Shown here: positions 50,519 to 59,083 of the stretch, piece after piece
How positions within the stretch are numbered: the stretch's first letter is position 1
Layout: every line of letters begins with the position of its first letter
Origin: Paludibacteraceae bacterium
Lineage (GTDB): Bacteria > Bacteroidota > Bacteroidia > Bacteroidales > Paludibacteraceae
DNA: 61,977 bases
Direction: 5' to 3'
Assembly (NCBI GenBank): GCA_017961765.1
Contig: JAGCWQ010000092.1
Location: 1-61,977, forward strand
The notes under the pieces: generated by a model
Seen by the model: only the letters and a program-made list of their open reading frames with translations
Databases searched by the model: none
What the model was told of the DNA's origin: nothing
Translations under genes and position numbers: made by a program

Positions 50519-50591
50519 TGGTACCCCCAGGAATCGAACCGGGGACACAAGGATTTTCAGTCCTTTGCTCTACCAACTGAGCTATGGCACC
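50519..50591 (-). tRNA. tRNA-Phe (anticodon GAA)
   Basis: The - strand folds as a 73-nt tRNA. D-arm stem GCTC/GAGC, anticodon stem AAGGA/TCCTT with loop CTGAAAA giving anticodon GAA, and T-loop TTCGATT are all present. The acceptor arm GGTGCCA/GGGTACC has an A-G mismatch at 7-66 and a G-T wobble at 4-69. The T stem CCCGG/CCTGG has a C-T mismatch at 51-63. The 3' CCA is not encoded (A73 is followed by CAC). These mismatches are unusual but the remaining features are intact. Confidence 0.93.
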
Positions 50592-50641
50592 ATCTGTAAG
50601 GCATTATTTGTTGACGCAACAACTGCCTCAGTTTTGCGATG

Positions 50642-50673
50642 CAAAGGTAGATGGAATATTCGAATCTTGCAAG
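50642..50673 (-). promoter_or_regulatory. Promoter for tRNA-Phe
   Basis: On the - strand CTTG (50670-50673) and TACCTTTG (50642-50649) are separated by 20 nt, close to the TTTG/TAnnTTTG consensus (first base differs). The tRNA begins about 50 nt downstream. Confidence 0.65.
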
Positions 50674-50820
50674 ATTTAAGATGGAAAAATCGAGATTTGC
50701 TCCTTTCTTTTTTTGTAATTGTATGATTAATAGCTTGTTATTGTGGCTCTGTCTGCCGTCATTTCTATGCCTCCTTTCTTGTTTGCCCCTCGGGACGTTA
50801 TTCTTTTCTGCGGCGATATT

Positions 50821-50852
50821 TTTCTATTTTTACCTTCTATGTCTTATTTTTG
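50821..50852 (+). promoter_or_regulatory. Promoter for the YgjP-like metallopeptidase gene
   Basis: TTTC (50821-50824) and TATTTTTG (50845-50852) are separated by 20 nt, one base off the consensus. The start codon at 50874 lies about 20 nt downstream, which fits a short leader. Confidence 0.55.
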
Positions 50853-50873
50853 TGTCTGTATGGGATTGAGAAT

Positions 50874-51596
50874 ATGAGTTTGAAAGAGTGCTATTATGAA
50901 GATAAGGTCTTGGGGCGTATCCTGATTCGAAGGAGTGCGAAGGCTCGCTATATCAGTTTGAGAATTAAGGCAGGTGAGGTCATTCTGACGCTTCCTTTGA
51001 GAGCCGACGAATCGGCTGGACTCTCTTTCCTTCGTTCCAAGTATGATTGGATACGGGAGAGGCTTGCTTTGTCGGAGCAACAAGTTTCCCAGACTTCCGT
51101 TTTCGATGAGAATACTCGGTTTTCGACTTTGACATTTGATTTGAAAATTCTTCGTGCGGAGTGTCCAGACTTTAGATTTCGATTTTCGAATGGTCTTTTG
51201 ACGGTCTTTTGCCCTAACTCGTTGGATATTCATTTGCCTCGTTGTCAGGATATTATTAAAATGGGGATAGCGCGGGTTATGCGTTCTGAAGCGACGAGGG
51301 TTTTGCCTGCCCGTTTGGATGCTTTTGCTAAGCAGTTTGGTTTTTCGTACAAAAGGGTTTCTATTCGTTCCAGCCAATCTCGTTGGGGCAGTTGTTCCTC
51401 TTCGGGGACGATAAGTCTCTCTTTTTATATGATGCTTCTGCCCGATCATTTGGTGGATTATGTGCTACTCCATGAGTTATGCCATACGAAGGAGATGAAC
51501 CACAGTGCTTCCTTTTGGGCGTTGATGCGGAAGGTGACGGATGGTAATTCTGATTCTTGGAGAAAGGAGATAAAACAATACCATACGACTTTTTGA
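50874..51596 (+). CDS. YgjP-like (DUF45/WLM) metallopeptidase-family protein
   Basis: The ATG at 50874 is chosen because the promoter box ends at 50852, making the earlier ATG at 50850 impossible. The 240-residue product has an N-terminal beta region (about 1-60, with ILIRRSAKARYISLRI and VILTLPLRA) and a C-terminal zinc site. The RWGSCSSSGTISLSF motif (around 165-180) is followed by the H-E-x-x-H signature in YVLLHELCHTKEMNHS (around 196-211). The third ligand is probably the later H. YgjP-type proteins are widespread but their substrate is uncertain. No partner genes are nearby. Confidence 0.87.
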   Translation: MSLKECYYEDKVLGRILIRRSAKARYISLRIKAGEVILTLPLRADESAGLSFLRSKYDWIRERLALSEQQVSQTSVFDENTRFSTLTFDLKILRAECPDFRFRFSNGLLTVFCPNSLDIHLPRCQDIIKMGIARVMRSEATRVLPARLDAFAKQFGFSYKRVSIRSSQSRWGSCSSSGTISLSFYMMLLPDHLVDYVLLHELCHTKEMNHSASFWALMRKVTDGNSDSWRKEIKQYHTTF

Positions 51597-52129
51597 ATCT
51601 TTTGGAGTGATTTGTAATATGAGTTTAAATCTTCTTTTTTTGTTTTATTTTTATTTGATAATCAGATTTTTATAAAACATTTAGATGGACGACGAGTGCG
51701 CCTTTTGCTTTTCTTATGTCTATTTTCTATAAAATAGGGTGCCTTTTTGAGGCTTTTCTATATAAAAAACAACTATATTTGTATTTGCTAAATTGCGTTC
51801 GTCTGCTTTCGTAGCGATTACGTCGTTGAATTTTTAGGCGTTTTCGTTGATTTTTCCTTTGGGGAACAGGGGGGTGGAATGAGGTGTTTGGCAGGATGCG
51901 GATTTTTGATTCGCTGAGATGTTTTAAAATGGGTGATGTTGTGAACCGTTCTGTATGGGAACTATATTTCAATCGGTTGCATTGACATCTGTGAGTAGTT
52001 ACCATGAAAGAGGATAGGTCGTGTCCCGTTTTAACATGATTTCGTTTGGTTATTGGCTCTGTTCCTCTTCTTGGGGATTTGGGAGGATCGGAGGAACCGT
52101 AGACCTTTGGGAATTTAATTGGATTTAGA
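51597..52129 (+). other. Long gene-free stretch before the charged-helix protein
   Basis: This 533-nt gap has no convincing gene. A TATATTTG box lies at 51774-51781, with TTTG at 51746-51749 but spaced 24 nt apart. If used, it would give a leader of about 340 nt for the gene at 52130. Open frames on the - strand here are short, with no recognisable domain. Confidence 0.35.
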
Positions 52130-54673
52130 TTGAGACATTATTTATTCATATTATTCATATTGTTGTCGTTCTTCGGCTGTGATTTGTATGCAGCGGAGGA
52201 AGCATCCTTGGCAGACTCCACGCAGGTGGAGCAGGAGGAGAAGCAGTATGAAAATGAGACTCCGAAAGAGCGGAAACGTCGCTTGAAGCGGGAAGCTCAA
52301 GAGCGGGAGGAGGCGGCACGAAAGGCTGCTCTCGAAGCCCGTCTGGAAAAAGATCGGCAGGCTCGTCGAGAGGCGATGAAGCCCCATGAGGAGAAGAAAG
52401 AAGAACCTGAATATGCAACGGAAGAGGAGCGTGTAAAGGCAGAGCAAAAAGCCCGTGCGGAACAGGTTGCGGAAGAACGTCGTCAGGCTCGTGAGAAGGA
52501 GCGTCTCGAGAGGGAAGAGCGTCAACGAATCTATAGAGAGAAGGCGGATGCCGAAAAGCAGGCGCGTGCTTTGAAACGTCAGGAGGAGCGCGAGAAGCGT
52601 CAGCGAGAAAGGGAACTCTGGAAACAGAAAAAACGTGAGCATGATGAGGCTCGTGCGGCTAAGAAGGAGGCTGAAAAGAAAAAGCGTGAACTGGAAAAGC
52701 AAAAGCGTGAGGAGAAGCGTGCGGCTGAGCAGGCTAGACGTCAGCGCGCGGCTGAACGTCGTCAACATCAGCAGGAGATGCGTTTCGAACGTCAGCAGCG
52801 TAAGAAGGAGGCTCAACAGCGGAAGAAGGAGATGGAAGCCCGTCGCCGGGAACAAGCCCGAATGCGTGAGTTGAAACGGGAGGAGTTGAAGGAGCAACGC
52901 CGCCAAAGGGAGCGTGAGCGTGCCGAAAATGAGCAGAACAGAAAACTGCAGCAGCGTGAACGTGCCCGTGAGCGAGAACTTGAAGAGCATGAACGTAAGC
53001 TAAGATTAAAACAACAGAACGACTCTGTCCAAATCGAGCGTCGTGCTGCGGAGCATGACAAGATGATTCAGGAGCGCGAACGTAAGGAGAGTCGTCGCCA
53101 AGAGGAACTGCGACGGAAGCGAAAGGCGGAGGATCAGGAATTCGCCAATAGGGAACGTATCCAAGAGGCTCGTGCCCGCCGTGAGGAGATGGCGGAAAAA
53201 CGCCGTGAGGAGATGGAGGCCCGCAAGGTCCGCATGGAGGCGCGAAGGGCACAGCAGGCTCGTGCACAGGAGGAAGCCAAGCAACGAGAAAAGGCGGAGA
53301 AGCGTGCACGTAAGATTGCGGAGAAACGAGTCAAGGCTAAGTATAAACAGCATAAACGTAAGACGGACGAGGAGACGCGTATGCGTGAGCGTTACGAGAA
53401 TGCCTTCCGTGAAGACTCCGTCGATAAGGATGAAGAGGCATTCCGACAGCAATTGATGGAAGAGGAAGAGGAGGAAGAACTCAACGAGGAGGAACTCGAT
53501 GAGGACGGCAACCCAATTGTCAAGTCGGAGAAGAAGTTGAGCAGGAAAGAGCGGAAGGAGCGGAAGAAACGTGAGAAGGAGCGTGCAAAACGTAAGGCCA
53601 TCATGGAGGAGATGGAGCGTGCCAAGGCCGAGGCTGCGGAAAAAGCCGAGCGTGAGGCAGAGATTGCTGCTGAAAAGGAGGCGATAGAGAGGGAAGAGGC
53701 GGAACGGAAACTGGCCGAGAGTGAGGATGAGGATGCCGATATGGATGCTTCCGGCGATAGCCTTATGGTGGAGATCGAAACGATCCAGGTCGATATGGAT
53801 AGTGCCCTCTTGGCTCAGCAGATGGCCGAAGTAGAGGCTGAAATGCAAAACTTGGCCGAATTGAAGGAGGCTCAAAAGAACGGTGACGGAAGTGTCATCG
53901 TCCGAAAAATAAAGATACCGAACTGTCGGTACAAGAATGAGGTATATTATAAGAGGAAGAAGTTCTTGTTCTTATATGAGTACGATTTCTTCTTGCATTA
54001 TTTCGATCACCGATATTTCCATAGGAAGCGTTTCTATGATATCGTGGACTCCACCCGTATCGTGGCTAAGCACGTCATGGAGTTGGTGGGCAACACGAAA
54101 TATAGGAAGGTCGATTTCAATGAGGTGGTGGATTCCGTGGCGATTCTGTTGCCGGATTATCCGGTGGAGGAGTATTTGGACTCTGTCATCACCCAAATGA
54201 ATTTGGAGTATCTGGCTACTGGCGAGATCAAGATCCGTTATCGCAAACGCAAGCAGAAGTTTATCTATGCGAAGTATAAGCCTTCGGATATGGAGAACGC
54301 TTCGTTGGGTAACATCAAATTCTATGCGATGAACCGTCGGGCTTTGATTGAGGAGTTGGATGCATCCCAGTACGATTCGTTGTTGCCTCAGCCTGATTCG
54401 ACGAATGCCGATATGATGTTGTTGGCCGATTCGTTGGACAAATTGAAGATTCGTTTGATGGGTGATACGACAGTGGTGGGCTCTGACGGTTTCGAACCTG
54501 TGATGGACAACCTCCAGCAACAGTTGGATGATGGTTCCGGAGGCGGATCTGGTGAATCTCCAGATTCGGATGGTTCCTCTGATCAACAGGTGGCTTCTCC
54601 TCGAAAGGAGATTCCGATAAAAGAGGGGGAGGAAGCTTCTTCGGAAACCTCTACAGAGAGTGATGATCCGTAG
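52130..54673 (+). CDS. Giant charged-helix (coiled-coil-like) exported protein of unknown function
   Basis: This 847-residue protein is not recognised. It starts with TTG at 52130, the only usable start after an in-frame stop at 52100. The first 22 residues are a signal peptide (LFILFILLSFFGCDLYA); the FFGC could be a weak lipobox. Residues about 30-423 are an unbroken run of R, K, E, Q and A with few other residues, so they should form a single long helix or coiled coil. A second charged segment spans about 480-560. A folded-looking, aromatic-rich C-terminal domain (about 588-770) has KNEVYYKRKKFLFLYEYDFF and repeated D/S-rich turns, and a Gly/Ser-rich acidic tail ends it. TolA-like or envelope-spanning roles are possible but only inference. 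Confidence 0.8.
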   Translation: MRHYLFILFILLSFFGCDLYAAEEASLADSTQVEQEEKQYENETPKERKRRLKREAQEREEAARKAALEARLEKDRQARREAMKPHEEKKEEPEYATEEERVKAEQKARAEQVAEERRQAREKERLEREERQRIYREKADAEKQARALKRQEEREKRQRERELWKQKKREHDEARAAKKEAEKKKRELEKQKREEKRAAEQARRQRAAERRQHQQEMRFERQQRKKEAQQRKKEMEARRREQARMRELKREELKEQRRQRERERAENEQNRKLQQRERARERELEEHERKLRLKQQNDSVQIERRAAEHDKMIQERERKESRRQEELRRKRKAEDQEFANRERIQEARARREEMAEKRREEMEARKVRMEARRAQQARAQEEAKQREKAEKRARKIAEKRVKAKYKQHKRKTDEETRMRERYENAFREDSVDKDEEAFRQQLMEEEEEEELNEEELDEDGNPIVKSEKKLSRKERKERKKREKERAKRKAIMEEMERAKAEAAEKAEREAEIAAEKEAIEREEAERKLAESEDEDADMDASGDSLMVEIETIQVDMDSALLAQQMAEVEAEMQNLAELKEAQKNGDGSVIVRKIKIPNCRYKNEVYYKRKKFLFLYEYDFFLHYFDHRYFHRKRFYDIVDSTRIVAKHVMELVGNTKYRKVDFNEVVDSVAILLPDYPVEEYLDSVITQMNLEYLATGEIKIRYRKRKQKFIYAKYKPSDMENASLGNIKFYAMNRRALIEELDASQYDSLLPQPDSTNADMMLLADSLDKLKIRLMGDTTVVGSDGFEPVMDNLQQQLDDGSGGGSGESPDSDGSSDQQVASPRKEIPIKEGEEASSETSTESDDP

Positions 54674-54680
54674 AACAAGC

Positions 54681-54702
54681 AGAAGCGGTCGCTTCTCGTT
54701 TT
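54681..54702 (+). terminator. Weak hairpin between charged-helix gene and cdsA
   Basis: AGAAGC (54681-54686) pairs with GCTTCT (54691-54696) around GGTC, followed by CGTTTT. This is a weak terminator or attenuator; the gap to the cdsA start is 70 nt, so partial read-through is likely. Confidence 0.45.
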
Positions 54703-54743
54703 AGGGGATAGAACATATTATAGGGTATTTAAATTACAAAGCT

Positions 54744-55583
54744 TTGTTTAAGAATTTAGTTATTAGAGCAATCTCGGGTGCCGTATTTGTCGCCCTTGTG
54801 GTTTCCTCAATATTGGTAGATGCGCCAATCTATTTCGGCGTATTGTTTCTCTTGATAGCCTTGTTGGGGTTGCATGAGTTTTATGCTTTGGGAGGGAAGA
54901 TGTCTCAAGTCTCCATATCTCTTGTCTCACCGATGGTGGCTGCGGTCTCCTTCCTCGTGGCGGTGTATCTAACTTCTCTCAAGAATGGGTCGATAGACTA
55001 TTATCTTTTTTATGCATTGGCGGTGGTGGCCATTTTTGCCATTTTTGTTTTGGAGTTATTCCGAAAAAAAGAAAATCCGATAAAGAACATAGCAGTTTCG
55101 TTGATGGGACTTGTTTATGTTGTGCTTCCGATCTGTGCAATGTTTATGTTGAAGTCTATACATCCCATTTGTCTGTTGGCTTTCTTCGTTATCATATGGG
55201 CTTCAGATACAGGGGCCTATCTGTCGGGAATGTGTTTCGGTCGTCACAAGATGTTTGAGCGAGTTTCTCCGAAAAAGACTTGGGAGGGATTCTTCGGTGG
55301 TTTCTTGTCCGCATTGCTCATGGCGTATCTCTTTGGCCATTATTCCACGGAAAACGCATTCCCAGTTTGGTGGTGGTTCATTTTTGCAACCATTGTGTTC
55401 GTTTCGGGCACCTTGGGCGATTTGACTGAGTCGTTGTTCAAAAGGACCCTCAATGTGAAGGATTCAGGCTCAATCATGCCTGGCCATGGCGGCATCTTGG
55501 ATCGTGTTGATAGTGCCTTGTTGGCAGCTCCTCTTGCCACGGTTTTCACACTTTGTTATGTGTGCTATTTTGTGGAATGGTGA
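54744..55583 (+). CDS. cdsA: Phosphatidate cytidylyltransferase
   Basis: The enzyme makes CDP-diacylglycerol from phosphatidic acid and CTP at the inner membrane, the branch point of phospholipid synthesis. The 279-residue product has about eight hydrophobic helices and the C-terminal signature including IWASDTGAYLSGMCFGRHKM, SPKKTWEGFFGG (around 180-191) and VKDSGSIMPGHGGILDRVDS (around 233-252; both shown in shortened form). The start is read as TTG at 54744 because no ATG lies in-frame upstream and MFKNLVIRAISG fits the family. It precedes psd and pssA. In many Bacteroidales cdsA follows ftsH; here it follows the charged-helix gene. Confidence 0.93.
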   Translation: MFKNLVIRAISGAVFVALVVSSILVDAPIYFGVLFLLIALLGLHEFYALGGKMSQVSISLVSPMVAAVSFLVAVYLTSLKNGSIDYYLFYALAVVAIFAIFVLELFRKKENPIKNIAVSLMGLVYVVLPICAMFMLKSIHPICLLAFFVIIWASDTGAYLSGMCFGRHKMFERVSPKKTWEGFFGGFLSALLMAYLFGHYSTENAFPVWWWFIFATIVFVSGTLGDLTESLFKRTLNVKDSGSIMPGHGGILDRVDSALLAAPLATVFTLCYVCYFVEW

Positions 55584-55632
55584 GAATAATGGCGAATTTT
55601 GGGATTTCAACTAAAATATGTTAATGGATAAC

Positions 55633-55664
55633 GTTGTAAGTTAGTAGGCTATTTGCTAACTTTG
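55633..55664 (+). promoter_or_regulatory. Promoter for the psd-pssA pair
   Basis: GTTG (55633-55636) and TAACTTTG (55657-55664) are 20 nt apart, one base from consensus. The -7 box overlaps a GTG at 55664, which argues that translation starts at the ATG at 55685. Confidence 0.65.
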
Positions 55665-55684
55665 TGGCGCAAAAAAAAATATCG

Positions 55685-56362
55685 ATGACATTACATAAAG
55701 AAGGAAAAGGAATTTTGTTGACTCTTTTGGGCGTTTTGGTGGTCATTAATTTGATCATCTACTATTGTTTTTTCGAGAGCAGTCCTATGGGAGTGAAAAT
55801 TGCAGCAGGAGTTTCCCTTTTCTTGTTCTTGTTTTTCGTTAACTTTTTCCGTAATCCCAACCGCCAGTTTGAAGGCTTTGAGGATGGAATGATTGTGGCA
55901 CCTGCCGATGGTAAGGTGGTTGTAATCGAACCAACGATGGAGGATGAATTCTTGAACGAGAAGAGAATCCAAGTCTCTATCTTCATGAGCGTTTTCAATG
56001 TGCATGCCAATTGGTATCCGACACAAGGAAAGGTGGTTTATTATACTCATAATGATGGTCGTTTCATGGCGGCTAACTTGCCGAAGTCAAGTACGGAGAA
56101 TGAACGTTCGACTGTCGTGATTGAGACGCCATCGAAGACTCGGATTCTTGTTCGTCAGATAGCGGGGGCTTTGGCTCGCCGAATCGTTACTTATGCTTCT
56201 GAAGGGAAAGAGTGCCATGTGAATGATCAGTTGGGCTTCATTAAGTTCGGTTCCCGTGTGGATGTCTTTTTGCCGTTGGGTTCGGAGGTCTTTGTTAAGA
56301 TGAAGCAGAATGTGGTTGGAAATAAGACGTTGATAGCGCGCCTTCCGAAAAATCAAGATTAA
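55685..56362 (+). CDS. psd: Phosphatidylserine decarboxylase (short, proenzyme type)
   Basis: This enzyme turns phosphatidylserine into phosphatidylethanolamine. The 225-residue product is the short bacterial/archaeal-type form. A hydrophobic N-terminal pair of helices (about 12-55) is followed by FFRNPNRQFEG, VAPADGKVVVIE (around 77-88), VFNVHANWYPTQGKV and the autocatalytic cleavage motif in LGFIKFGSRVDVFLP, where the G-S bond is cut to give a pyruvoyl group. ATG at 55685 is preferred to the GTG at 55664, which lies inside the promoter box. It is followed by pssA 23 nt later, so the pathway steps are together. Confidence 0.93.
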   Translation: MTLHKEGKGILLTLLGVLVVINLIIYYCFFESSPMGVKIAAGVSLFLFLFFVNFFRNPNRQFEGFEDGMIVAPADGKVVVIEPTMEDEFLNEKRIQVSIFMSVFNVHANWYPTQGKVVYYTHNDGRFMAANLPKSSTENERSTVVIETPSKTRILVRQIAGALARRIVTYASEGKECHVNDQLGFIKFGSRVDVFLPLGSEVFVKMKQNVVGNKTLIARLPKNQD

Positions 56363-56385
56363 GTAAACCCAAATAGAATTGGCGT

Positions 56386-57159
56386 ATGAACAAGATTAAG
56401 GCTTCTATCCCAAATGCAATTACGAGCATGAATCTTTTTTCAGGATGCATAGCTTGTGTGATGGCTTTCAATGAGAATTTCTTTTGGGCTACGATGTTTA
56501 TCTACTTGGCATCCATATTCGACTTTTTTGATGGTTTGTCGGCTCGTGCCTTGAAGGTCAGTTCCCCTATAGGAAAGGAGTTGGATTCCTTGGCGGATAT
56601 GGTGAGCTTTGGTCTCGCTCCCGGTGTCATTGTCTATACGTGGTTATCTTCTTTGTTCTCTAAGACAGAGTTGTTTCCTCTCTTTGGTGATGTGGATTTG
56701 CTTTCTCGTGGAAATCAGATTTTGCCTTATCTCGCATTTTTGATCCCTGTTTTTTCCGCACTCCGTTTGGCTAAGTTCAATCTTGATGAAAGGCAGACCT
56801 CTTCTTTTATCGGATTGCCTACGCCTGCTAATTCGATTTTCTTTTCTTCGCTTATCTCCTTGGCTGATATGTCGGCCACGTCCAATCCGATGTTGAATTT
56901 CCTTTCGGAGAAGGTGGCGCTTCTTTGTGGAAGTGTCGTGTTTGTCATCGTTTTGGTTTTGCTTTTCTCTTGGCTTTTAATCTCGGAGATTCCGATGTTT
57001 TCGCTCAAGGTCAAGAATTTGAGGTGGGCTGATAATAAGATTCGTTTTATATTCTTGATTTTGTCTGTCTTGATGACGGTTCTCCTTTGGTGGGGAGCTG
57101 CGCCATTGATAATATTACTATTCATTTTGATGTCTATTCTTACGGGTCGTAAGAGTTGA
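56386..57159 (+). CDS. pssA: CDP-diacylglycerol-serine O-phosphatidyltransferase
   Basis: This integral membrane enzyme joins CDP-diacylglycerol and serine to give phosphatidylserine, the substrate of the psd product encoded just upstream. The 257-residue protein has about eight hydrophobic helices and the CDP-alcohol phosphatidyltransferase signature in FDFFDGLSARALKVSSPIG followed by KELDSLADMVSFGLAP (around 45-79), where D-G-x-x-A-R-x8-G-x3-D-x3-D is intact. NAITSMNLFSGCIA at the N-terminus is typical. It is followed by a 190-nt gap before sppA with no clear terminator. Confidence 0.93.
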   Translation: MNKIKASIPNAITSMNLFSGCIACVMAFNENFFWATMFIYLASIFDFFDGLSARALKVSSPIGKELDSLADMVSFGLAPGVIVYTWLSSLFSKTELFPLFGDVDLLSRGNQILPYLAFLIPVFSALRLAKFNLDERQTSSFIGLPTPANSIFFSSLISLADMSATSNPMLNFLSEKVALLCGSVVFVIVLVLLFSWLLISEIPMFSLKVKNLRWADNKIRFIFLILSVLMTVLLWWGAAPLIILLFILMSILTGRKS

Positions 57160-57349
57160 TCTCGGGCTTTTCAATGATATCAAGGGTGATGGGTGGCTGT
57201 CATCCTTTTTTCTTTTAGGTTTGAATAGATTGATTTTTCTTGAATAGGGAAGAGAGACGTTCCTATGTTGATAGTTATTTTGGGAAAACACGAATAATGT
57301 GGTCTGTACTCAAATTCGGTGAGTTGGATCTACTTTAAAGATATAGTTT

Positions 57350-59083
57350 ATGAAGCAGTTTGTTAAGAATGTTTTGGCAACGGTCGTGGGGCTTGCCTTG
57401 TTTTCATTCCTCATCTCCTTTTTAGGTTTGATTGTATTGGGTTCTTTGGCTGCCATGTCGGGATCTAAGAATCCAGTACTTCCTAATTCTATTTTGTCCA
57501 TTCGTTTGGAAGGTACTTTGGTGGATCGTTCCCAAGAGGATATTTGGACCCTCCTCTCTTCCGATGAGTCATTGACGATCGGCTTGGACGATATTCTCCA
57601 ATCCATAGAGGAGGCAAAGAAGAACGACGACATAAAAGGTATATATCTATCCACCGGACTTTTTGAGGGTGGTTATGCCTCGGTGGCGGAAATCCGTAGG
57701 GCTCTTCTCTCTTTCAAGGAGACGGGCAAGTTCGTGGTTGCCTATTCAGGTGCCTATACGCAGAAGTGCTACTATTTGGCTTCGGTGGCAGACAAGGTTT
57801 TCTTGAATCCCGAAGGTGTCATTGATTTGAATGGTGTATCTTCATCATCCCTCTTTTATAAGAATCTTTTGCAGAATATCGGTCTGGATATGCAGGTGAT
57901 AAAGGTCGGAACTTACAAATCCTTCTCGGAACAATATACCAATACGGAGATGAGCCCAGCCAACAGGGAGCAGTTGCAAGTCTTGACTTCCTCTATTTGG
58001 TCGTCGATCCTGACGGAGATATCGGAGTCAAGGGGTATCCCTTTCGATTCGTTGGATGCGATGGCCTCTTCGTTCGTCTCTTTCCAGCCACAAGAGCAAT
58101 GCTTGAAATGGAAATTGGTGGATGAACTGAGTTATTATGACGAAGTGCTCTCTTATCTCCGTCAACAGTTGGGCTTGGATGCAAGTGAGGAGATCTCTGT
58201 TGTCGAACCTAATGATTTGTTGCGTGATGATTTGGCTATGGGTACCGAAAAGGAGGTGGCTGTAGTCTATGCGATTGGAGAGATAGACAACGGAACGATG
58301 GAGGGTATCAATTCTTCGGAGTTGTCGAAGACTTTGCGTGAATTGGCAGCTAATGACGAGGTGGCGGCAGTTGTCCTTCGTGTCAGTTCTCCTGGCGGTA
58401 GTGCCTATGGTTCTGAACAGATTTGGCGGGCTGTGGAGTTGGTGAAGGCTCGTAAGCCTGTGGTTGTCAGCATGGGAGATTATGCAGCTTCGGGAGGCTA
58501 TTATCTCTCTTGTGGTGCTCATCGTATCTTTGCGGAGTCAACTACAGTGACTGGCTCCATCGGAATTTTCTGTGTCATTCCGAATGCTGAAGGTTTGATG
58601 AAGAAGGTAGGAGTGGATTACGAGTCGGTCAATACGAATCCTTTTGCGGATGCCCCTAATCTTCTCCGTCCGTTGTCCGATTCGGAGCGTCGTATTATGC
58701 AGGAGTATGTGAACAAAGGATATCATCTTTTTGTCAGCCGTTGTGCAGATGGCAGGAATATACCTTACGATGATTTGGAGAAGATTGCGCAGGGACGAGT
58801 ATGGAGCGGAGTCTCGGCTCTTCAATTGAATTTGGTAGATCAGATAGGAGGTTTGGATGATGCGATTGCTTCGGCAGCTGCCTTGGCGAACGTCTCTGAC
58901 TATGAGGTTACGGAGTATCCGGAAAAGAAGACCCTTCTTGAAACATTGCAGGAGAAGCCAAGTCTTGGTATGGATAAGTTATTCTTTGGAACGACCTTGA
59001 AGAAGGAACGCGATATGCTTGAGCGTATTCGCAAGATCGATCGTATGCAGGCTATCCTGCCGTATGAATTGGAGATTCAGTAA
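57350..59083 (+). CDS. sppA: Signal peptide peptidase, 67-kDa SppA type
   Basis: This membrane-anchored serine protease cuts leftover signal peptides. The 577-residue protein has one N-terminal membrane helix (about 9-36) and two ClpP-like repeats. The general base is K190 in VIKVGTYKSFSEQYT, and the nucleophile is S381 in GDYAASGGYYLSCGA, the S-K dyad spread across the two halves, as in the long E. coli type. SPGGSAYGSEQIW also matches. The gene is followed by a 518-nt gap before lpxK. The assignment is strong. Confidence 0.93.
   Translation: MKQFVKNVLATVVGLALFSFLISFLGLIVLGSLAAMSGSKNPVLPNSILSIRLEGTLVDRSQEDIWTLLSSDESLTIGLDDILQSIEEAKKNDDIKGIYLSTGLFEGGYASVAEIRRALLSFKETGKFVVAYSGAYTQKCYYLASVADKVFLNPEGVIDLNGVSSSSLFYKNLLQNIGLDMQVIKVGTYKSFSEQYTNTEMSPANREQLQVLTSSIWSSILTEISESRGIPFDSLDAMASSFVSFQPQEQCLKWKLVDELSYYDEVLSYLRQQLGLDASEEISVVEPNDLLRDDLAMGTEKEVAVVYAIGEIDNGTMEGINSSELSKTLRELAANDEVAAVVLRVSSPGGSAYGSEQIWRAVELVKARKPVVVSMGDYAASGGYYLSCGAHRIFAESTTVTGSIGIFCVIPNAEGLMKKVGVDYESVNTNPFADAPNLLRPLSDSERRIMQEYVNKGYHLFVSRCADGRNIPYDDLEKIAQGRVWSGVSALQLNLVDQIGGLDDAIASAAALANVSDYEVTEYPEKKTLLETLQEKPSLGMDKLFFGTTLKKERDMLERIRKIDRMQAILPYELEIQ

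Noticed and set aside
50449-50550. Longer start for the second flippase at 50550.
   Set aside because: It would overlap tRNA-Phe and its terminator; the conserved N-terminus starts at 50448.
51727-52005. A 92-residue - strand frame in the gap before the charged-helix gene.
   Set aside because: It has no recognisable domain and low complexity; the gap itself is treated as non-coding.
52151-53875. Long open frames on the - strand opposite the charged-helix gene (up to about 290 residues).
   Set aside because: They are antisense shadows of a biased K/R/E codon stretch, rich in Leu, Phe and Ser, with no recognisable domain.
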